A stretch of 64,000 nucleotides of DNA from Cryobacterium sp. SO2 (GTDB taxonomy: Bacteria; Actinomycetota; Actinomycetes; Actinomycetales; Microbacteriaceae), in contig NZ_CP117849.1 in assembly GCF_026151165.2 (NCBI RefSeq), forward strand, positions 3,224,001-3,288,000, read 5' to 3'. Both the position numbers and the translations under genes were made by a program. Shown here piece by piece: positions 24,938 to 33,124 of this stretch; position 1 is the stretch's first letter; the number at the start of each line of letters is the position of its first letter. The notes below the pieces were generated by a model. That model saw nothing but the letters and a program-made list of their open reading frames with translations. It was not told the DNA's origin and did not search any database.

Positions 24938-25927
24938 TCAGCTTCTCGCCCGGGTGCGGGGGTCGATGAATCCGTAGAGGATGTCGACCACCAGGTTCGC
25001 GCCGAGCACGGCGAGGGTGATGTAGAGGAAGATCCCCTGCATGAGTGCGTAGTCGTTGTTGGTCACGGCGGTGAGCAGTTTCGAGCCGATCCCCGGGTAG
25101 GAGAACACCTGCTCGGTGACGATCGACCCGGAGACCACGAAGCCCAGCGAGATCGCGAAGCCGGCGATCGACGGCAACATGGCGTTGCGGGCGGCGTAGC
25201 TGCGCAGGATCTTGCCGTTCCGCAGACCCTTGGCCTCCGCGGTGAGGATGTAGTCCTCGCTGAGGGTGGAGACCATCATGTTGCGCATGCCCAGCAGCCA
25301 GCCGCCGATGGAGGCGATGACGATGGTCAGCGCCGGCAGGAATCCGTACTTCACCGCGGATCCGATGAATTCCCAACTCCAGCCGGGGTCGAGCACCACG
25401 TCGTAGCCGCCCTGGCCGGGAAACAGTCGCCAGGTGGTGGCGAAGGCGTAGACGAGGATCAGGGCGAGCCAGAAGTACGGCACGGCCGCGAGCAGCGTTG
25501 TGGCCGGCACAAGCGAGTCGAGCCAGGTGCCGGGCTTCCAGCCGACGATGGCGCCCAGGCCGACACCGAGGATGGTGGAGAGGATGGTGGCGATGCCCAC
25601 GAGCATGATCGTCCAGGGCAGCGAGGCCGAGATGACCTCGCTGACCGGGGCGGGGAAGTACGTGACCGAGACGCCGAGGTCACCGTGGGAGACGTTCACC
25701 AGGTAGTCCCAGTACTGCGCGATCAACGGTTGGTCGGTGTTGCCGCCGAGGAGAAGTTCGTATGCCCGCCGGGTTTCAGCGGTGACGATGCCGCCACGCT
25801 GCTGGAGCTTGGCAAGCAGGATGTCCACCGGGTTGCCCGGAAGCAGACGGGGAATCATGAAGTTCAACGTGAGCGCGGCCCACAACGCGATGGCGTAGAA
25901 GCCAAGCTTGCGCAGAAAGTAATTCAT
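24938..25927 (-). CDS. Opp/Dpp-type ABC transporter permease (B-like subunit)
   Basis: A 329-aa permease with six helices. The N-terminus MNYFLRKLGFYAIALWAALTLNFMIPRLLPGNPVD is the classic OppB/DppB start, and the EAA loop reads DYILTAEAKGLRNGKILRSYAARNAM. The C-terminal GFIDPRTR motif is typical. An AAGGGA site precedes the ATG by 6 nt. The spacing to the C-like permease is 14 nt. Confidence 0.91.
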   Translation of the reverse strand: MNYFLRKLGFYAIALWAALTLNFMIPRLLPGNPVDILLAKLQQRGGIVTAETRRAYELLLGGNTDQPLIAQYWDYLVNVSHGDLGVSVTYFPAPVSEVISASLPWTIMLVGIATILSTILGVGLGAIVGWKPGTWLDSLVPATTLLAAVPYFWLALILVYAFATTWRLFPGQGGYDVVLDPGWSWEFIGSAVKYGFLPALTIVIASIGGWLLGMRNMMVSTLSEDYILTAEAKGLRNGKILRSYAARNAMLPSIAGFAISLGFVVSGSIVTEQVFSYPGIGSKLLTAVTNNDYALMQGIFLYITLAVLGANLVVDILYGFIDPRTRARS

Positions 25928-25982
25928 CAGGTTCCCTTGTTCATCGGTACGAACTTCTCCTCAGACCTGGCCTGCGGCCGGG

Positions 25983-27674
25983 TTACTTGCCCGTGGGAAC
26001 GAGCGTCTTGAAGATCTGCGAGTTGTCCGGCGATGCCCAGATGGCCGGGAAGGCGTACAGGTCGTCGAGGGTCGGCCATCCGCTGAACTTGGCGGAGTGG
26101 AATTCGCTGGTGGTGCCACCGGTCATGATCGGGATGTACGGCATGTTCTCCACGATGCTGGACTGGATGATGTCGAACTGGGTCTGGCGGGTGGCCGTGT
26201 CGGTCGGGTTGGTGGCCTTGAGAACGGTCAGGGCCGCATCCACATTGGCGTCGCTGAAACGGCCGATGTTGAGGGAGACCGACGTGCCGACCGCTGCGGT
26301 GTTCGCAGTGCTGAAATAGTTGTTGTAGAGGTAGTACGGGTCGCTTGCCGGGCCCTGGCCGAGCGAGTCGATCGCCAGCTGGTAGTTGCCCTTGCCCTTC
26401 TTGTCGGTCCACTCGTTCCAGGAGGACTGCGCGACGGTGAGGTCGATGCCGGCGGTCTTCAGCTGCTGCTTGATGGTGTCCAGCGCGGTGATGTAGTCGG
26501 TCCAGCCGGTGACGACCTCGGCCGTGAGGGAGAGCTTTTCGCCGTCCTTCGCATAGATGCCGTCGGCGCCCTTGGCCCAGCCGGCGCCGGTGAGCAGCGC
26601 GTCGGAGGTGTCGGTGTCGGGTGCGCTCGGGGCGATCGGTTCCTCCAGCGAGCTGGAGATGAGGTCGGACTGGCTCGTGGTGAGCGCGAAGCTGGGCGAG
26701 ATCTCGCTGGCCGTGTCCTCGAAGGCGAGGCTGTTGGCCTGGTCGCGGTCCATGGCGTAGTAGATGGCCTGGCGCACGGCCGGGTCGGTCTGAGGGCCGG
26801 TGCAGCCCAGTTCGGCGCTGGAGCAGGTGGCCAGGATCATCTGGTTCTGCGGCACGGTGATGGCGTCGTAGCCCTGGTAGTTCTTCGACACGTTCTTGAT
26901 GTCGGGAACCGGGCCGGTCTGCCAGTCGATGGTTCCGGCGGCGAGGGCATCCGCGCCGGCGGTGTTACCCGAGAGGGAGAGGTACCGCACGGCCTTCACG
27001 GCCGGCTCACCGTCCCAGTAGGTGGGGTTGGCGCTGAGGGTGAACGCCTGCGCCTTGAAGTTGGTGAGGGTGAACGCGCCCGTTCCGACCGGCTTCTCCA
27101 TCACGTCGGTGGTGGGGTCAACGTCTTTCCAGATGTGCTCGGGCACGATGTAGCTGCGGCCCAGCACCGTGGGGCCGTCGACGAAGGCCGGGTGCGTCCA
27201 GGTGAAGGTCACGTGGGTGTCGTCGGTGGCGGTGACGGTGCCGTCGAAGCCGCCGGTGTTGATCGACGGGGTCTCGAGCAGCATGTTGAAGGTGAAGACC
27301 ACGTCGTCGGCGGTGAAGGCCTCGCCGTCCGACCAGGTGACGCCGTCGCGGAGGGTGACGTCCAGCTGGGTGCCGTCGTCGTTCCAGGTGTAGTCGGTGC
27401 CGAGCAGCGGGGTGTACGGGTCGGAGTTGACGTTGGTGACGAAGAACAGGCCCTCGAAGATGGTGCCGATTCCGCCGATGGAGGACGGCGAGTAGGGGTT
27501 GAAGTTGATCTGGTAGTCGCCGGACTGGCCGGTGTAGGCGATCAGCGTGTCGGCGGATGTCGACCCGGATGACGATGACGAGCCGGACGAGGTGCATCCG
27601 GTGAGGGCGAGAGCGGCCGTTGCGACGATGGCCGCCACCGCCAGGCTCCTCGTGCGGGAACTGTGCAGGAACAT
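25983..27674 (-). CDS. Extracellular solute-binding lipoprotein, family 5
   Basis: A 563-aa binding protein of the SBP_bac_5 (Opp/Dpp/Nik) type. A lipoprotein signal is evident: basic start, hydrophobic 10-24 and lipobox LTGC with Cys27, then a Ser/Gly-rich linker. The core contains LRDGVTWSDGEAFTADDVVFTF and AVRQAIYYAMDRD, both diagnostic for the family. It is the promoter-proximal gene of the importer-alpha-galactosidase operon and so presumably captures alpha-galactosides at the cell surface. That substrate is inferred from the neighbours; peptides remain possible. Confidence 0.9.
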   Translation of the reverse strand: MFLHSSRTRSLAVAAIVATAALALTGCTSSGSSSSSGSTSADTLIAYTGQSGDYQINFNPYSPSSIGGIGTIFEGLFFVTNVNSDPYTPLLGTDYTWNDDGTQLDVTLRDGVTWSDGEAFTADDVVFTFNMLLETPSINTGGFDGTVTATDDTHVTFTWTHPAFVDGPTVLGRSYIVPEHIWKDVDPTTDVMEKPVGTGAFTLTNFKAQAFTLSANPTYWDGEPAVKAVRYLSLSGNTAGADALAAGTIDWQTGPVPDIKNVSKNYQGYDAITVPQNQMILATCSSAELGCTGPQTDPAVRQAIYYAMDRDQANSLAFEDTASEISPSFALTTSQSDLISSSLEEPIAPSAPDTDTSDALLTGAGWAKGADGIYAKDGEKLSLTAEVVTGWTDYITALDTIKQQLKTAGIDLTVAQSSWNEWTDKKGKGNYQLAIDSLGQGPASDPYYLYNNYFSTANTAAVGTSVSLNIGRFSDANVDAALTVLKATNPTDTATRQTQFDIIQSSIVENMPYIPIMTGGTTSEFHSAKFSGWPTLDDLYAFPAIWASPDNSQIFKTLVPTGK

Positions 27675-27761
27675 CTTTGATCCTCTCGTTTGCCAGCCAC
27701 ATCACTGTGCCTAGACGGTCATTCTCTGTGTTGTCGGGCACACCGGCACGACCTATAGACA

Positions 27762-27790
27762 TTCCTAGCTCCTTAAATTTAGTTAGTCAA
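27762..27790 (-). promoter_or_regulatory. Candidate promoter of the alpha-galactoside importer operon
   Basis: On the minus strand, -35 TTGACT (27785-27790) and -10 TAGGAA (27762-27767) are separated by exactly 17 bp, about 90 nt before the lipoprotein ATG. Confidence 0.5.
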
Positions 27791-27802
27791 GTTACTCGGG
27801 AA

Positions 27803-27820
27803 AATGACCTTCCGGTCGTT
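27803..27820. promoter_or_regulatory. Candidate operator between the two alpha-galactosidase transcription units
   Basis: AATGACC-TTCC-GGTCGTT is an imperfect inverted repeat in the 217-bp divergent region, close to the importer promoter on its upstream side. No regulator gene lies in the locus, so any repressor would be encoded elsewhere. Confidence 0.35.
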
Positions 27821-27891
27821 ATGCTGAAGTTCTCGCCGGGAGACAACAGCGCTCGATGGTGGTCAACGGTGATCCAGTGAAAGGCTTTTCG

Positions 27892-30042
27892 ATGCAACAC
27901 TCCCCTCGTCCCCGATTCGTGCTGCTGCGAAATGCCGGTACCGCCCTGCTGCTGGAGCAGCCGGAAACGGGCCTGCCGGTCGTCTTGCATTGGGGAGCCG
28001 ACCTCGGCGCACTGACCGACGCCGACTGCGCAGGGCTCTCCGCGGCCGTGAGCCGGCAGACCGCGCCCGGCACCCTGGACGCCGCCTGGCAGGTGCCGAT
28101 CCTGCCGCAGGAGTCCGACGGCTGGCCGGGCCGGCCCGGCACCCTCCTCACCCGCGACGGTGCGCCGGTGTTCCCCCGTTGGCGAGTGACCGGACTGGAT
28201 GTGGCGGCATCCGCCGATCGCGTCACGGTGACCGCCCTCGACGAGACGGCCGGGCTTGTTTTCACCGCGCACTACACGATCGAGGCCGGAGGAGTGATCA
28301 GCGTGCGGCACGAGCTTGCGAACTCGGCACCGGGCTCGCTCGTGGTGGAGTGGCTCGAACCCACGCTGCCCGCACCGAAGGCGGTGGACCAGATCACCTC
28401 GTTCTCCGGCCGCTGGACCCGGGAGAAGACCCCCCAGACCACCGAGCTGCCACGCGGCACCGTCACCCGGCAGACCCGCCGCGGGCGGAGCGGTCACGAC
28501 TCCACCACCATGCTCATCGCCTCCATCGACCGCCCGGCCGACCGGCACGGCGAACTCTGGGCCGTGCACCTCGGCTGGAGCGCCGACACCACCTACCGCA
28601 CCGACCGGGGACCGGAGTTCGTGACCGTGCTCGGCGCCGGCGAACTGCTCCGCCCGAGTGAGATCGTGCTCGAGCCCGGCTCGAGCTACACCACTCCGGT
28701 GGTCTTCTTCGCTTGGTCAGGAGCGGGCCTGGACGGCCTCGCGGCCCGGTTCCACACCTATCTGCGTGCTCGGCCACAGCATCCGCAGCACCCGCGCCCA
28801 CTGGTTCTCAACACCTGGGAGGCGGTGTATTTCGACCACGACCAGGCCAACCTCATGAACCTGGCGGAGGTGGCCGCCGACGTCGGCATCGAACGCTTCG
28901 TGCTCGACGACGGCTGGTTCATGTCTCGCCGGGACGACACCACGGGCCTCGGCGACTGGCTCGTCGACCCCGCCGTGTGGCCGGACGGGCTCGGCCCGCT
29001 CGCCGCGCACGTGCACGGCCTCGGCATGGAATTCGGACTGTGGTTCGAACCCGAGATGGTGAACCTGGACTCCGACGTGGCCCGCGCCCACCCGGACTGG
29101 CTGCTGCACGATCCCGGCATGATCGACTTCCCCGCCGGGCTGTCCTGGCGCACGCAGTTCGTGCTCGACATCGCCAACCCGGCGGCGTACGCCCACGTGC
29201 TCGGCCAGATGGACGCTCTCGTCACCGAACTGGGCATCGATTTCATCAAGTGGGACCACAACCGTGACCTCGTCGAGGCCGTGCACGCCGGTCGGTACGG
29301 CGTGCACGAGCAGACCCTGGCGGCCTACCGGCTGTTCGCCGAGCTGAAGGGCCGGCACCCGGGCTTGGAGATCGAGTCCTGCTCCAGCGGCGGCGCGCGC
29401 TCCGACCTCGGGGTGATGGCCGTCGCCGACCGCATGTGGGCCAGCGACTCCAACGATCCGATCGAACGCCAGGACATCCAGCGCTGGACCCAGCTGTTGC
29501 TGCCGCCCGAACTGGTCGGCGGACACGTGGGCCCGACGGTGGCGCACAGCTCGGGACGGGCGACCGACCTGTCCTACCGGCTGGCGACCAGCCTGATGGG
29601 CTCGGCCGGGTTCGAGTGGAACATCGCCGAATGCACCGAGGAGGAGTTGGCGACGATCGCGGCGTTCTCCGGGCTGTACAAGGAGGTGCGGCACATAATC
29701 CATACCGGAACCGCGGTGCACGGCGACCTGCGCGATCCCGCCCTGCGCCTGACCGGCGCCGTGCTGCCCGACCGGAGCGCCGCGGTGTACACCGTGGCGA
29801 GCGTGGCCACCACGGAGGACTCCCTGCCCGAGCACATCCGGCTGCACGGGCTCGACCCGTCGGCGCGGTACACGGTGCGGGTACGCCGAGAGATCGGCCG
29901 CAGCTTGCACGGCTGGGTCACCCCGGCCTGGCTGTCGGCCGGCGAGGTCACCCTGCCCGGCAGCGTGCTGGGCACGGTCGGCCTGCAGATCCCGGCGCTC
30001 TGGCCCGCGCAGGCCATCGTGCTGCACCTCACCCGCGCCTGA
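27892..30042 (+). CDS. Alpha-galactosidase, GH36 family (AgaA/RafA-like)
   Basis: A 716-aa GH36 enzyme with the full canonical signature: nucleophile D455 in FIKWDHNRD, IESCSSGGARSDLG, and WASDSNDPIER with D519 as likely acid/base. The C-terminal LLPPELVGGHVGPTVAHS motif is typical of bacterial raffinose/melibiose-cleaving enzymes. The ATG at 27892 follows GTGAAAGG; an in-frame ATG 12 codons earlier lacks such a site. It is transcribed divergently from the importer operon and is only distantly similar to the GH36 enzyme at the far end of that operon. The two may therefore split substrates (inference). Confidence 0.94.
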   Translation: MQHSPRPRFVLLRNAGTALLLEQPETGLPVVLHWGADLGALTDADCAGLSAAVSRQTAPGTLDAAWQVPILPQESDGWPGRPGTLLTRDGAPVFPRWRVTGLDVAASADRVTVTALDETAGLVFTAHYTIEAGGVISVRHELANSAPGSLVVEWLEPTLPAPKAVDQITSFSGRWTREKTPQTTELPRGTVTRQTRRGRSGHDSTTMLIASIDRPADRHGELWAVHLGWSADTTYRTDRGPEFVTVLGAGELLRPSEIVLEPGSSYTTPVVFFAWSGAGLDGLAARFHTYLRARPQHPQHPRPLVLNTWEAVYFDHDQANLMNLAEVAADVGIERFVLDDGWFMSRRDDTTGLGDWLVDPAVWPDGLGPLAAHVHGLGMEFGLWFEPEMVNLDSDVARAHPDWLLHDPGMIDFPAGLSWRTQFVLDIANPAAYAHVLGQMDALVTELGIDFIKWDHNRDLVEAVHAGRYGVHEQTLAAYRLFAELKGRHPGLEIESCSSGGARSDLGVMAVADRMWASDSNDPIERQDIQRWTQLLLPPELVGGHVGPTVAHSSGRATDLSYRLATSLMGSAGFEWNIAECTEEELATIAAFSGLYKEVRHIIHTGTAVHGDLRDPALRLTGAVLPDRSAAVYTVASVATTEDSLPEHIRLHGLDPSARYTVRVRREIGRSLHGWVTPAWLSAGEVTLPGSVLGTVGLQIPALWPAQAIVLHLTRA

Positions 30043-30068
30043 GCCCCGCTCTCAAGAGCCCTGGCACG

Positions 30069-30102
30069 CAGAAGGGCCCCGGCGGAAGCCGGGGCCCTTC
30101 TG
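30069..30102. terminator. Bidirectional terminator
   Basis: A perfect 15-bp stem (30069-30083 with 30088-30102) closed by GGAA, between the convergent alpha-galactosidase and Liv-type binding-protein genes. Confidence 0.8.
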
Positions 30103-30151
30103 GTGCTGGTGCGGGACGTCTGCTGTGGTTGTCCCGCGTCAGCGGTGGTGA

Positions 30152-31450
30152 CTAGTTGATGCGGCTGTACGTGTTGTCTGCACCGTACTCGTAGATGCCG
30201 ATCGTCGCGTCGGTCGGGTCGCCGTTCTCATCGAACGTGATCGGTCCGGAGTAACCGTCGTAGTCGATCTGGTCGCCGGCGGCGAGCGCCTCGGCGCCAG
30301 CTGCGAAGTCGGTGACCTTGGTGCCTTCACCGGTACCACCCGACACCTGCTGGAGGTAGCTGGCGATGGACTCACCCGACACGTCGTTGCCGGCGTATGC
30401 AGCCAGGGCGATCAGGATGACGGCGTCGTAGGACTCGGCCGCGTAGCTGAAGTCGGTGAGCGACGGGTCGACCTCGAGCAGGCGCTCGGTGAAGTCACCC
30501 AGCGTTGCAACGTCGAGACCGGGCAGCGTGCCCTTCGAGCCCTCGACCAGGCCGGCTGCGAAGTCGGCGCTGTAGTCGGCCAGGTTGCCGTCAACGAAGT
30601 AGAGGCTGTCGCCGGGGAAGCCGCCGCCGACGAGGGCCGGGGTGATGACCTTGGCCTGGTCGAACGTGATCAGGGCGATCGCGTCGGGGTTCTCTGCGGT
30701 GACTTCAGCGATCTGAGCGGCGAAGTTCGAGTCGCCTTCGTTGAAGAGCGAGGTCGCGACGACTTCTCCACCGGCTGCTTCGAAAGCGGCGGTGGTGGAC
30801 TCGGCGAGGCCGGTTCCGTAGGAGTCGTTGAGCACGATCAGGCCGAGGGTGCTGTTGCCGTCTTCGGCGATCTGGTTGCCCAGGACCTCACCCTGCAGGA
30901 GGTCGGACGGCGCGGTGCGCCAGTACAGGCCGTTGTCGGCGTAGTCCGTGAAGTCGGCCGAGGTGTTGGCCGGCGAGAACTGCACAACGCCGGCGCCGGT
31001 GATCTGGTCGATGACGGTCTTGGAGACACCAGAGGATGCCGCACCGATGATCGCCGAGACGTCCTGCGAGAGCAGGTCGGTCACGGAGACGGTGGCGGTG
31101 TCTGTGGTGGTGTCGCCGGAGTCGCGGAGGATGGCTTCGATGTCGATGCCCAGGTCGGCGTCGTTGACCTCGTTGATCGCGAGCTGCACACCGGCTTCTT
31201 CGGGCGGGCCGAGGAAGGCGAGTCCACCACTCTGCGGGAGGATCGTTCCGACCTTGAGGGTCAGATCGCGGTCGCCGGCCTCGATTGCGGTGACGTCGCT
31301 GCTGTCGGCTGCGGGTGCGTCGGATGCGGGCGTCTCAGCCGCATCGGTGCTGCATCCGGTGAGCAGAAGTGCGCTGACGCCGAAGATGGCGACGCCGGTG
31401 ACTACTGCCCGGGCCGAGCGGGAGGCCGAGGCCTTCGCGAATACGCTCAT
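30152..31450 (-). CDS. Branched-chain amino acid-type ABC transporter substrate-binding lipoprotein
   Basis: A 432-aa lipoprotein of the LivJ/LivK-type (type I periplasmic binding) family. It has a lipobox LLTGC near residue 30, an Asp/Ala/Ser-rich linker, then LKVGTILPQSGGLAFLGPPEEAGVQLAINEVN, the usual start of the receptor fold. The ATG at 31450 has AAGGAG 4 nt upstream. It is monocistronic. As livHMGF (15.9-19.9 kb) has no binding-protein gene, this is the natural partner, now separated from it by the 10-kb alpha-galactoside module (inference). Confidence 0.88.
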   Translation of the reverse strand: MSVFAKASASRSARAVVTGVAIFGVSALLLTGCSTDAAETPASDAPAADSSDVTAIEAGDRDLTLKVGTILPQSGGLAFLGPPEEAGVQLAINEVNDADLGIDIEAILRDSGDTTTDTATVSVTDLLSQDVSAIIGAASSGVSKTVIDQITGAGVVQFSPANTSADFTDYADNGLYWRTAPSDLLQGEVLGNQIAEDGNSTLGLIVLNDSYGTGLAESTTAAFEAAGGEVVATSLFNEGDSNFAAQIAEVTAENPDAIALITFDQAKVITPALVGGGFPGDSLYFVDGNLADYSADFAAGLVEGSKGTLPGLDVATLGDFTERLLEVDPSLTDFSYAAESYDAVILIALAAYAGNDVSGESIASYLQQVSGGTGEGTKVTDFAAGAEALAAGDQIDYDGYSGPITFDENGDPTDATIGIYEYGADNTYSRIN

Positions 31451-31590
31451 GTTGCTCCTTGGGTAAGGGGAATCGGAAGAAGAGCTGGCAAACGATCGTT
31501 GCCGTGCTGTAAAGGTATTCACCAGAAGGACGTCAAACAAGGCGGTCGTGTTACAGCCGTGTAACGCGACCAAATCGTTACGAACGGGCG

Positions 31591-31614
31591 CCTGATCAGG
31601 ATGCCTTGATCAGG
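31591..31614 (-). terminator. Hairpin after rarD
   Basis: An 8-bp stem CCTGATCA/TGATCAGG with an 8-nt loop, directly downstream of the rarD stop. A weak terminator candidate. Confidence 0.45.
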
Positions 31615-31618
31615 GGCC

Positions 31619-32611
31619 CTAAATGGGGTCGGTGACGAGGCGACGCTGGGCCCGTCCGGAGGCCACGGTGTCGACGGTGAGCACGAGCAGTGCCAGCCAG
31701 ACCAGCCCGAAGCCAAGCCAGCGTTCCGGCGGCATCGGCTCGTGCAGAACCACGACACCGACGATGAGTTGCAGCACCGGCGCGAGGTACTGCACCAGGC
31801 CGAGGGTCGTCAACGGCAGGCGCCGGGAGGCGGCGGCGAAGAACAACAACGGCACCGCGGTGAGCACGCCGGAGCCGATCAGGGCGATGCTGTGCACCGG
31901 GGAGACCGTGCCGAAGGTGAGCCCGGAGATCAGCGACACGACCACCAGCTGGATGATCGCCACCGGGGTCAGCCACATCGTCTCGAGGGTGAGGCCGGAG
32001 AGGGCATCGATGTGGCCGCCGACGCGCCTTTTGATCAGCCCGTAGAACCCGAACGAGAACGCCAGGATGAGCGAGATCCACGGCACGGTGCCGTAGCCGA
32101 CGGTGAGCACGATCACGGCGATGAAGCTGATCACCACGGCGGCCCACTGCGCGGCGCGCAGGCGTTCGTGCAGCACGAGCACGCCCAGCAGCACGGTGAT
32201 GATGGGGTTGATGAAGTAGCCCAGAGCCGTTTCCACGACGTGCCCGCTCAGGGCGGCGAGGATGAAGGTCTGCCAGTTGATGAAGATGAGTACGCCGGCC
32301 AGGCCCATCGTCCACACGATCCGGGGCGATCGCAGTGCCGCCAGGAGGGGCCGCCAGGCCCGGGTGGACAGGATCAGCACGGCGCAGAAGGCCAGCGAGA
32401 AGAGCACCCGCCAGGCCACGATCTCGAACGCGCCGGTGGGCGCGAGCAGGAGGAAGTACAGCGGCAGGAAGCCCCAGATGCCGTAGGAGCAGATCGCGAA
32501 GATCAGCCCGGTTCTGGCGGCGCTGCGCGGCGGGCGCGCCCGGCCGCGGCCGGCATCCGTCGGCTCGGTCGACTGCGTCGGCTCGGTCGGATCGGTCGGA
32601 CTCGTGTGCAC
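31619..32611 (-). CDS. rarD: RarD-type EamA family transporter
   Basis: A 330-aa membrane protein of the RarD branch of the drug/metabolite transporter superfamily. About ten helices follow a soluble N-terminal tail with a TDPTEPTQSTEPTD repeat. The signature YGIWGFLPLYFLLL at the first helix, WQTFILAALSGHVVETALGYFINP and VPLLFFAAASRRLPLTTLGLVQYLAP are diagnostic for RarD. The start is a GTG at 32611 with AGAGGGG upstream. Its substrate is unknown despite the historical chloramphenicol-sensitivity name. Confidence 0.9.
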   Translation of the reverse strand: MHTSPTDPTEPTQSTEPTDAGRGRARPPRSAARTGLIFAICSYGIWGFLPLYFLLLAPTGAFEIVAWRVLFSLAFCAVLILSTRAWRPLLAALRSPRIVWTMGLAGVLIFINWQTFILAALSGHVVETALGYFINPIITVLLGVLVLHERLRAAQWAAVVISFIAVIVLTVGYGTVPWISLILAFSFGFYGLIKRRVGGHIDALSGLTLETMWLTPVAIIQLVVVSLISGLTFGTVSPVHSIALIGSGVLTAVPLLFFAAASRRLPLTTLGLVQYLAPVLQLIVGVVVLHEPMPPERWLGFGLVWLALLVLTVDTVASGRAQRRLVTDPI

Positions 32612-32634
32612 TGGCTACCCCTCTGGACGCGAAA

Positions 32635-32664
32635 AATCCCGGATGGCCGAGGCCATCCGGGATT
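32635..32664 (-). terminator. groES terminator
   Basis: A 14-bp stem (32635-32648 with 32651-32664), followed on the minus strand by TTTTT. It lies 18 nt after groES, so groES forms a single-gene transcript. Confidence 0.85.
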
Positions 32665-32682
32665 CAACGATATGGGGTGTGA

Positions 32683-32979
32683 CTAGCGAACGACGACCGC
32701 GAGAACGTCGCGGGCCGACAGAACGAGGAGGTCCTCGCCACCGAACTTGACTTCGGTTCCACCGTACTTGGAGTAGATCACCTTGTCGCCGACGGCGACG
32801 TCGAGCGGGATGCGGTTGCCGTTGTCGTCAATGCGGCCGGGGCCGACGGCGACAACTTCGCCCTCCTGGGGCTTCTCTTTGGCGGTGTCCGGGATCACAA
32901 GTCCGGAAGCGGTGGTCTGTTCTGCATCCACCTGCTTGATGACGATGCGATCTTCGAGCGGCTTGATGGAGACCGACAC
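32683..32979 (-). CDS. groES: Co-chaperonin GroES
   Basis: A 98-aa 10-kDa chaperonin lid subunit that caps GroEL during protein folding. It contains the start VSIKPLEDRIVIKQ, the mobile loop TTASGLVIPDTAKEKPQEG with its hydrophobic IPD tip, and the C-terminal YSKYGGTEVKFGGEDLLVLS. The GTG at 32979 follows AAAGAGGT. No groEL follows; a terminator and rarD do, so GroEL must be encoded elsewhere. Two CIRCE elements overlap the promoter, indicating HrcA control. Confidence 0.97.
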   Translation of the reverse strand: MSVSIKPLEDRIVIKQVDAEQTTASGLVIPDTAKEKPQEGEVVAVGPGRIDDNGNRIPLDVAVGDKVIYSKYGGTEVKFGGEDLLVLSARDVLAVVVR

Positions 32980-33008
32980 GGTTGACCTCTTTCTTAGCTA
33001 AGACGTAG

Positions 33009-33035
33009 TTAGCAGACTCACAGCGAGAGTGCTAA
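33009..33035 (-). promoter_or_regulatory. CIRCE element 1 (HrcA operator) of groES
   Basis: On the minus strand, TTAGCACTC-N9-GTCTGCTAA matches the TTAGCACTC-N9-GAGTGCTAA consensus except for two bases in the right arm. It lies downstream of the -10. Confidence 0.88.
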
Positions 33036-33039
33036 GTCG

Positions 33040-33068
33040 AGTTTAGGGCGCAACTGGCACTCACGCAA
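33040..33068 (-). promoter_or_regulatory. groES promoter
   Basis: On the minus strand, -35 TTGCGT (33063-33068) and -10 TAAACT (33040-33045) have a 17-bp spacer. The -35 lies inside CIRCE element 2 and the -10 just upstream of CIRCE element 1. Confidence 0.65.
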
Positions 33069-33080
33069 TGTGAGTGCCAA
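33054..33080 (-). promoter_or_regulatory. CIRCE element 2 (HrcA operator) of groES
   Basis: TTGGCACTC-N9-GAGTGCCAG on the minus strand, a near-perfect inverted repeat with the correct 9-bp spacing. It covers the -35 region. Confidence 0.9.
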
Positions 33081-33112
33081 TCGTCTTCGGCCGGCCTCCC
33101 GGTTTCGGTTGA

Positions 33113-33118
33113 TAGGTT
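33113..33118 (+). promoter_or_regulatory. Candidate leaderless -10 of the THUMP-like methyltransferase
   Basis: TAGGTT, then 6 nt, then ATG at 33125. It lies 32 bp from CIRCE element 2, so the divergent gene could feel HrcA as well. Confidence 0.5.
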
Positions 33119-33124
33119 TGCGGG

